From NCBI GenBank assembly GCA_020849855.1, contig JADZFO010000001.1, positions 1 through 29,682 of the forward strand: a stretch of 29,682 bases of DNA. The letters are read 5' to 3'. The notes under the pieces were generated by a model. The model ran no database searches, had not been told where the DNA came from, and saw nothing but the letters and a program-made list of their open reading frames with translations. The number at the start of each line of letters is the position of its first letter. Within the stretch, counting starts at the first letter, position 1. Below, one piece after another: positions 27,316 to 29,682 of the stretch. A program made the translations under genes and the position numbers. The stretch comes from a bacterium. GTDB taxonomy: Bacteria; 4484-113; JAFGCY01.

Positions 27316-27693
27316 GTGGCGAACAAGTCTCGCAACCGTGCGAACTCGCATACGGCGTCTCCGCTGAGGACTAACCACGACTATATCTTTCCTGAAAGCG
27401 TGCTACCTGTTCACTGTAATCATATGCTCGTCCAATCGAGCCAGAATGATGTCCTAATGTCATTTTTTCACGCGATTGTACCGATGCGCTTTGAGGGCGA
27501 GCCAGAACCTAAGGGCAAGGTGGGAATGAAGTGTGTGGCCCAGGTGGTGGCTGACCGTGAGACAACTCTTCAGTTTTCTGCCACGATCGTGAAATACTTG
27601 GCGATGGCTGGCTATCTAAAATTTGAGGATGGCAAAGTCCTAATCCAAACAGATGTGATTGGGGAGTATGAGGATGTCAAGCCTCCGGTTTAA
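27316..27693 (+). CDS. Cassette gene 1: small protein, possibly DUF3467-like
   Basis: A 125-residue protein with a GTG start, first of three overlapping genes. The N-terminal 25 residues are polar and probably disordered. The rest has the layout of DUF3467: a strand (NHMLVQSSQNDVLMSFFHAI), a Pro-containing turn, a strand with VAQVV, then a helix (TLQFSATIVKYLAMAGYL). The match is by eye and weak. It has no signal peptide or membrane segment. GC content is lower than in host genes. Its stop overlaps the next start by 20 bases, implying coupled synthesis and a shared role. The actual function is unknown. Confidence 0.7.
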   Translation: MANKSRNRANSHTASPLRTNHDYIFPESVLPVHCNHMLVQSSQNDVLMSFFHAIVPMRFEGEPEPKGKVGMKCVAQVVADRETTLQFSATIVKYLAMAGYLKFEDGKVLIQTDVIGEYEDVKPPV

Positions 27694-28261
27694 CAACTTG
27701 GCAGTAGAGAGTGGGGCGAACATTGCTAGTGACCTGATGGGGCCTATATTCCACTTTCTGCGAAACCTAGCAACTAGAGCCGAGCTGGAACAAACCGAGA
27801 TATATGGTTGTGGCGACTACGATGTTCTAACTGCAATCGCGCCTCTAGCCGGGCTCATGGCCACGACCCAAAGTGAAGCGGACACAATAGTGGATGCATC
27901 AGCTATGGATATCCGAGACTCAATCCTTGGAGATTTGACTTTACTGCGCAGCATAAACGATGGTCAAGAGTATATTGATGAAGAAGCCGCAGATCGAGCG
28001 CATTCTTTCATCGATTCGTTGTATCAACGGCGAGGCGCAGTCCATTGGCCCGTTCCAGTGATCGCTGAGAGCGCAAATCATAGCATCAGAATCTCTTGGC
28101 GCAGCCCAAGTGGTGAGATCGATCTGTTGATCGGGAGCCAGCCGCAGAGTGACTCACTTTACTCCGCAAATGACAGTGGGACGGAGCTTTGGCAAGAGGG
28201 AGACGACGTGTTGTCCGTCATCCCCGGACTTTTGATGGGTTTAGCCAATGGCAAGGCTTGA
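27674..28261 (+). CDS. Cassette gene 2: unrecognised 195-residue protein
   Basis: The ATG at 27674 is preferred to earlier in-frame starts because GGGGAG sits seven bases upstream. The protein is soluble. A helical N-terminal half (DLMGPIFHFLRNLATRAEL, later DILTAIAPLAG-like and SMDIRDSILGDL-like) is followed by a beta-rich half (HSIRISWRSPSGEIDLLIG) and an acidic C-terminus. I recognise no family, catalytic motif or DNA-binding motif. It overlaps gene 1 by 20 bases and gene 3 by 14 bases. One hand-counted 60-base line was about 43% GC. Confidence 0.7.
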   Translation: MSSLRFNNLAVESGANIASDLMGPIFHFLRNLATRAELEQTEIYGCGDYDVLTAIAPLAGLMATTQSEADTIVDASAMDIRDSILGDLTLLRSINDGQEYIDEEAADRAHSFIDSLYQRRGAVHWPVPVIAESANHSIRISWRSPSGEIDLLIGSQPQSDSLYSANDSGTELWQEGDDVLSVIPGLLMGLANGKA

Positions 28262-28727
28262 TGCAAACACCAGCATTTACCGAATACTCACAAGTAAGGC
28301 GATGCGCCCTAATGATAACGACCAGTACCCTGATAGATTCGCATTCATTCTAGAGCTTGAGAGAGACCGGGACACCGGGTTGTCAATCATGTGGGGTTGC
28401 AGCGACCCGCCCACGTGTCGCGAAATGCGTGAGGTCGGCATTCGCTGCCCCATCGCAGTTGTCAAACTTACAGCAGGCGACGTTGAATCCGCATCAGAGA
28501 TGTTGTGGGTTGAAGAGGACACTAGGCCGGGAAAGAGAATGCACGGTTTTATCAGGGGTCTACCGTTCTATGAGGCTGCAAATCGACCCCTTTGCAAGCA
28601 GATTGGAGATAAGCTGGCCAGTCACCGTATTCACGCCAAGTATATGGATAACAGCACATTCGGGCTCTGCATAAGCAAACTGAAGCTGCAGAGAGAAAAG
28701 TCAAAAGCTGCTGCCATCACTGACTGA
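28248..28727 (+). CDS. Cassette gene 3: unrecognised 159-residue protein
   Basis: The ATG lies inside the end of gene 2, and no Shine-Dalgarno is visible, so it is probably translated by coupling. The protein is mixed alpha/beta: a strand-rich start (FAFILELERDRDTGLSIMWG), then CSDPPTCREMREVGIRCPIA with three Cys, a strand IAVVKL, and a helical, basic C-terminus (LKLQREKSKAAAITD). No secretion signal, membrane helix or known motif was found. As the last gene of the cassette it may supply an activity that depends on the two upstream proteins; this is inference from order only. Confidence 0.7.
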   Translation: MARLDANTSIYRILTSKAMRPNDNDQYPDRFAFILELERDRDTGLSIMWGCSDPPTCREMREVGIRCPIAVVKLTAGDVESASEMLWVEEDTRPGKRMHGFIRGLPFYEAANRPLCKQIGDKLASHRIHAKYMDNSTFGLCISKLKLQREKSKAAAITD

Positions 28728-28738
28728 CAGCTTGCTGA

Positions 28739-28912
28739 TTATCAGTAGCGCGCTTTTCCGGTGATAGCCTCTTTGCCTTAACTTCCGCCTTTCCGTCTCC
28801 GCTCGACGCCGCCTCCAGGGAGCATAAATACAATGCGCCGGGACTTGGGCTGGTGCTGGCGGTCAACCTGCTGAGCGGCGAAAGGGAAGAGCTTGTCAGC
28901 GTGGAGAACTAG
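28739..28912 (+). pseudogene. C-terminal gene remnant
   Basis: A frame without a usable start codon runs from 28739 to a TAG at 28910-28912. Its second half (LDAASREHKYNAPGLGLVLA, then NLLSGEREELVSVEN) has the GC-rich third positions of host genes, unlike the cassette just before it. It may be the tail of a gene cut off when the cassette arrived, but no matching front half is visible, so chance remains possible. Confidence 0.3.
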
Positions 28913-28950
28913 CGCGGACGCGAGCAGGCCGTGCGGTTGACGGCGCGGCA

Positions 28951-28970
28951 GGGGCGGGTTGCCCCGCCCC
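28951..28970. repeat. Hairpin module near the right-hand gene
   Basis: GGGGCGGG-TTGC-CCCGCCCC, a perfect 8-bp stem of the kind seen in the repeat fields. It lies downstream of the minus-strand gene at the window end and could help end its transcript. CCGGCTGGCCGG and GCCGCGG stems follow up to about 29055. Confidence 0.6.
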
Positions 28971-29068
28971 CTATGCCTGCCGGCTGGCCGGCGCGTGAGG
29001 TGTCCAGTCCCGCCGCCGGCCAGCGGGGCCGCGGCCTGCTTCTCAGCCGCGGACCCCTGTGTTGAATG

Positions 29069-29682
29069 TCAGCTGCGGTCCTCGGGGTTGTCATCCCCCG
29101 CGCTGAGCACCAGGATCAGGCCGTCGCGGATGCCGTTGGGGTTGCCCTTTTGCAGCTGCTCGTTGCTGTCGCCCGGGAAGCTGGGCGCATAGGGGCTGCC
29201 GGCATACTCGTTGTCGGCAGTGACCGAGCGGGTCCAGGGCCAGATCTCCAGCGTGCTCAGCGGGTCGCCGATCTCGCCGGGGCCTTCAGGGTCCGGCGGG
29301 CCGCCCTGCAGGGGCAGCGCTGCGGCGGCCGCGGGCAGGCCGATTGTGGCGTCCGCCAGCCAGCCGGGGGCCAGACCGGCGCGCATCAGATAGCTGATCG
29401 GGCGCTCATCGCCCAGCACGTCGCGGCCCTTGGTGCGGATGCCGCCATAGCCGCCCAGCATGTACTGGTCGATCTCAGTGGGCAGGATCGGCCGGTCGTC
29501 CGCGGTCTCGCGGCCCACCGCCACGATCATGCCGCTGCCCTTGTAAAAGAACTGGCCGGGCAGGTAAGGCAGCGGCTTGTTGCCCTGCCACATATCCCAG
29601 AAGTCGTACTGGATGTTGGCCCAGGTCGGCTCGTTCTGCTGCTGCAGGGTCTGCAGGTCGGTGTAGCTCCAGTTCACGAAGC
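29069..29682 (-). CDS. 5'-truncated protein, possibly pilin-like exported protein
   Basis: The frame is open to the window edge, so the true start lies beyond it; a GTG at 29677 is only an internal codon candidate. About 202 residues are visible. They are Gly/Pro/Asp-rich with aromatic patches (WANIQYDFWDMWQG, ILPTEIDQYMLGGYGGIRT). The tail DGLILVLSAGDDNPEDRS recalls the C-terminal end of some pseudopilin-like secreted proteins. No domain is recognised. The signal region, if any, is outside the window. Codon use is host-like. Confidence 0.6.
   Translation of the reverse strand, partial: FVNWSYTDLQTLQQQNEPTWANIQYDFWDMWQGNKPLPYLPGQFFYKGSGMIVAVGRETADDRPILPTEIDQYMLGGYGGIRTKGRDVLGDERPISYLMRAGLAPGWLADATIGLPAAAAALPLQGGPPDPEGPGEIGDPLSTLEIWPWTRSVTADNEYAGSPYAPSFPGDSNEQLQKGNPNGIRDGLILVLSAGDDNPEDRS

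Overview
The window is high-GC chromosomal DNA from an unidentified, probably uncultured bacterium. Lipoprotein and Sec-type signal peptides, a phosphonate-type ABC importer and a Rho factor with a long Arg/Gly-rich insertion are all bacterial. Two PKD-containing lipoproteins, tandem concanavalin-like secreted proteins and an ankyrin protein recall environmental phyla such as Planctomycetota or Armatimonadota, but the sequence alone does not settle the phylum. No rRNA, tRNA, transposase or CRISPR array was seen.

Left part (1-12 kb, all minus strand): a phnC-phnE pair without a visible phnD; a large PKD lipoprotein; a terminator preceded by a hairpin-rich stretch that may be a non-coding RNA or long 3' UTR; an exported two-domain protein; a MobA-like nucleotidyltransferase just downstream of a degenerate HD-GYP protein; a class I/II aminotransferase; and rho. 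Centre (12.4-15.2 kb): a dense non-coding repeat field of heptamer arrays, many short hairpin modules with different arms but shared flanks, and five tandem copies of a unit of about 158 bp, with one well-formed but unrecognised gene inside it.

At 15.3-17.3 kb sits a clearly AT-richer two-gene operon: a small protein plus a COG1078-like HD phosphohydrolase. It ends 5 bp from the stop of a convergent orphan ABC ATPase. An ankyrin protein and a second repeat field follow (18.4-21.3 kb). On the plus strand come a DUF3108-like exported protein whose N-terminus is partly made of repeat modules, a DUF3800 gene, a secreted tandem-domain protein and a second PKD lipoprotein, paralogous to the first. 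Both lipoproteins end in what I count as seven repeats, the last one short, as in a seven-bladed beta-propeller.

The right end (26.8-28.9 kb) is another lower-GC accessory patch: an ORF broken by one in-frame stop, then a three-gene cassette of overlapping unrecognised genes. The cassette starts with a GTG directly behind a perfect TATAAT box, so its mRNA is probably leaderless. A C-terminal gene remnant follows, and the 5'-truncated end of another minus-strand gene closes the window. The best candidates for undescribed biology are the 27.3-28.7 kb cassette, the HD-phosphohydrolase pair and the modular hairpin and heptamer repeats. Gene starts fall into two kinds: with a Shine-Dalgarno sequence, or with a -10-like box 5-7 nt ahead of the start codon.
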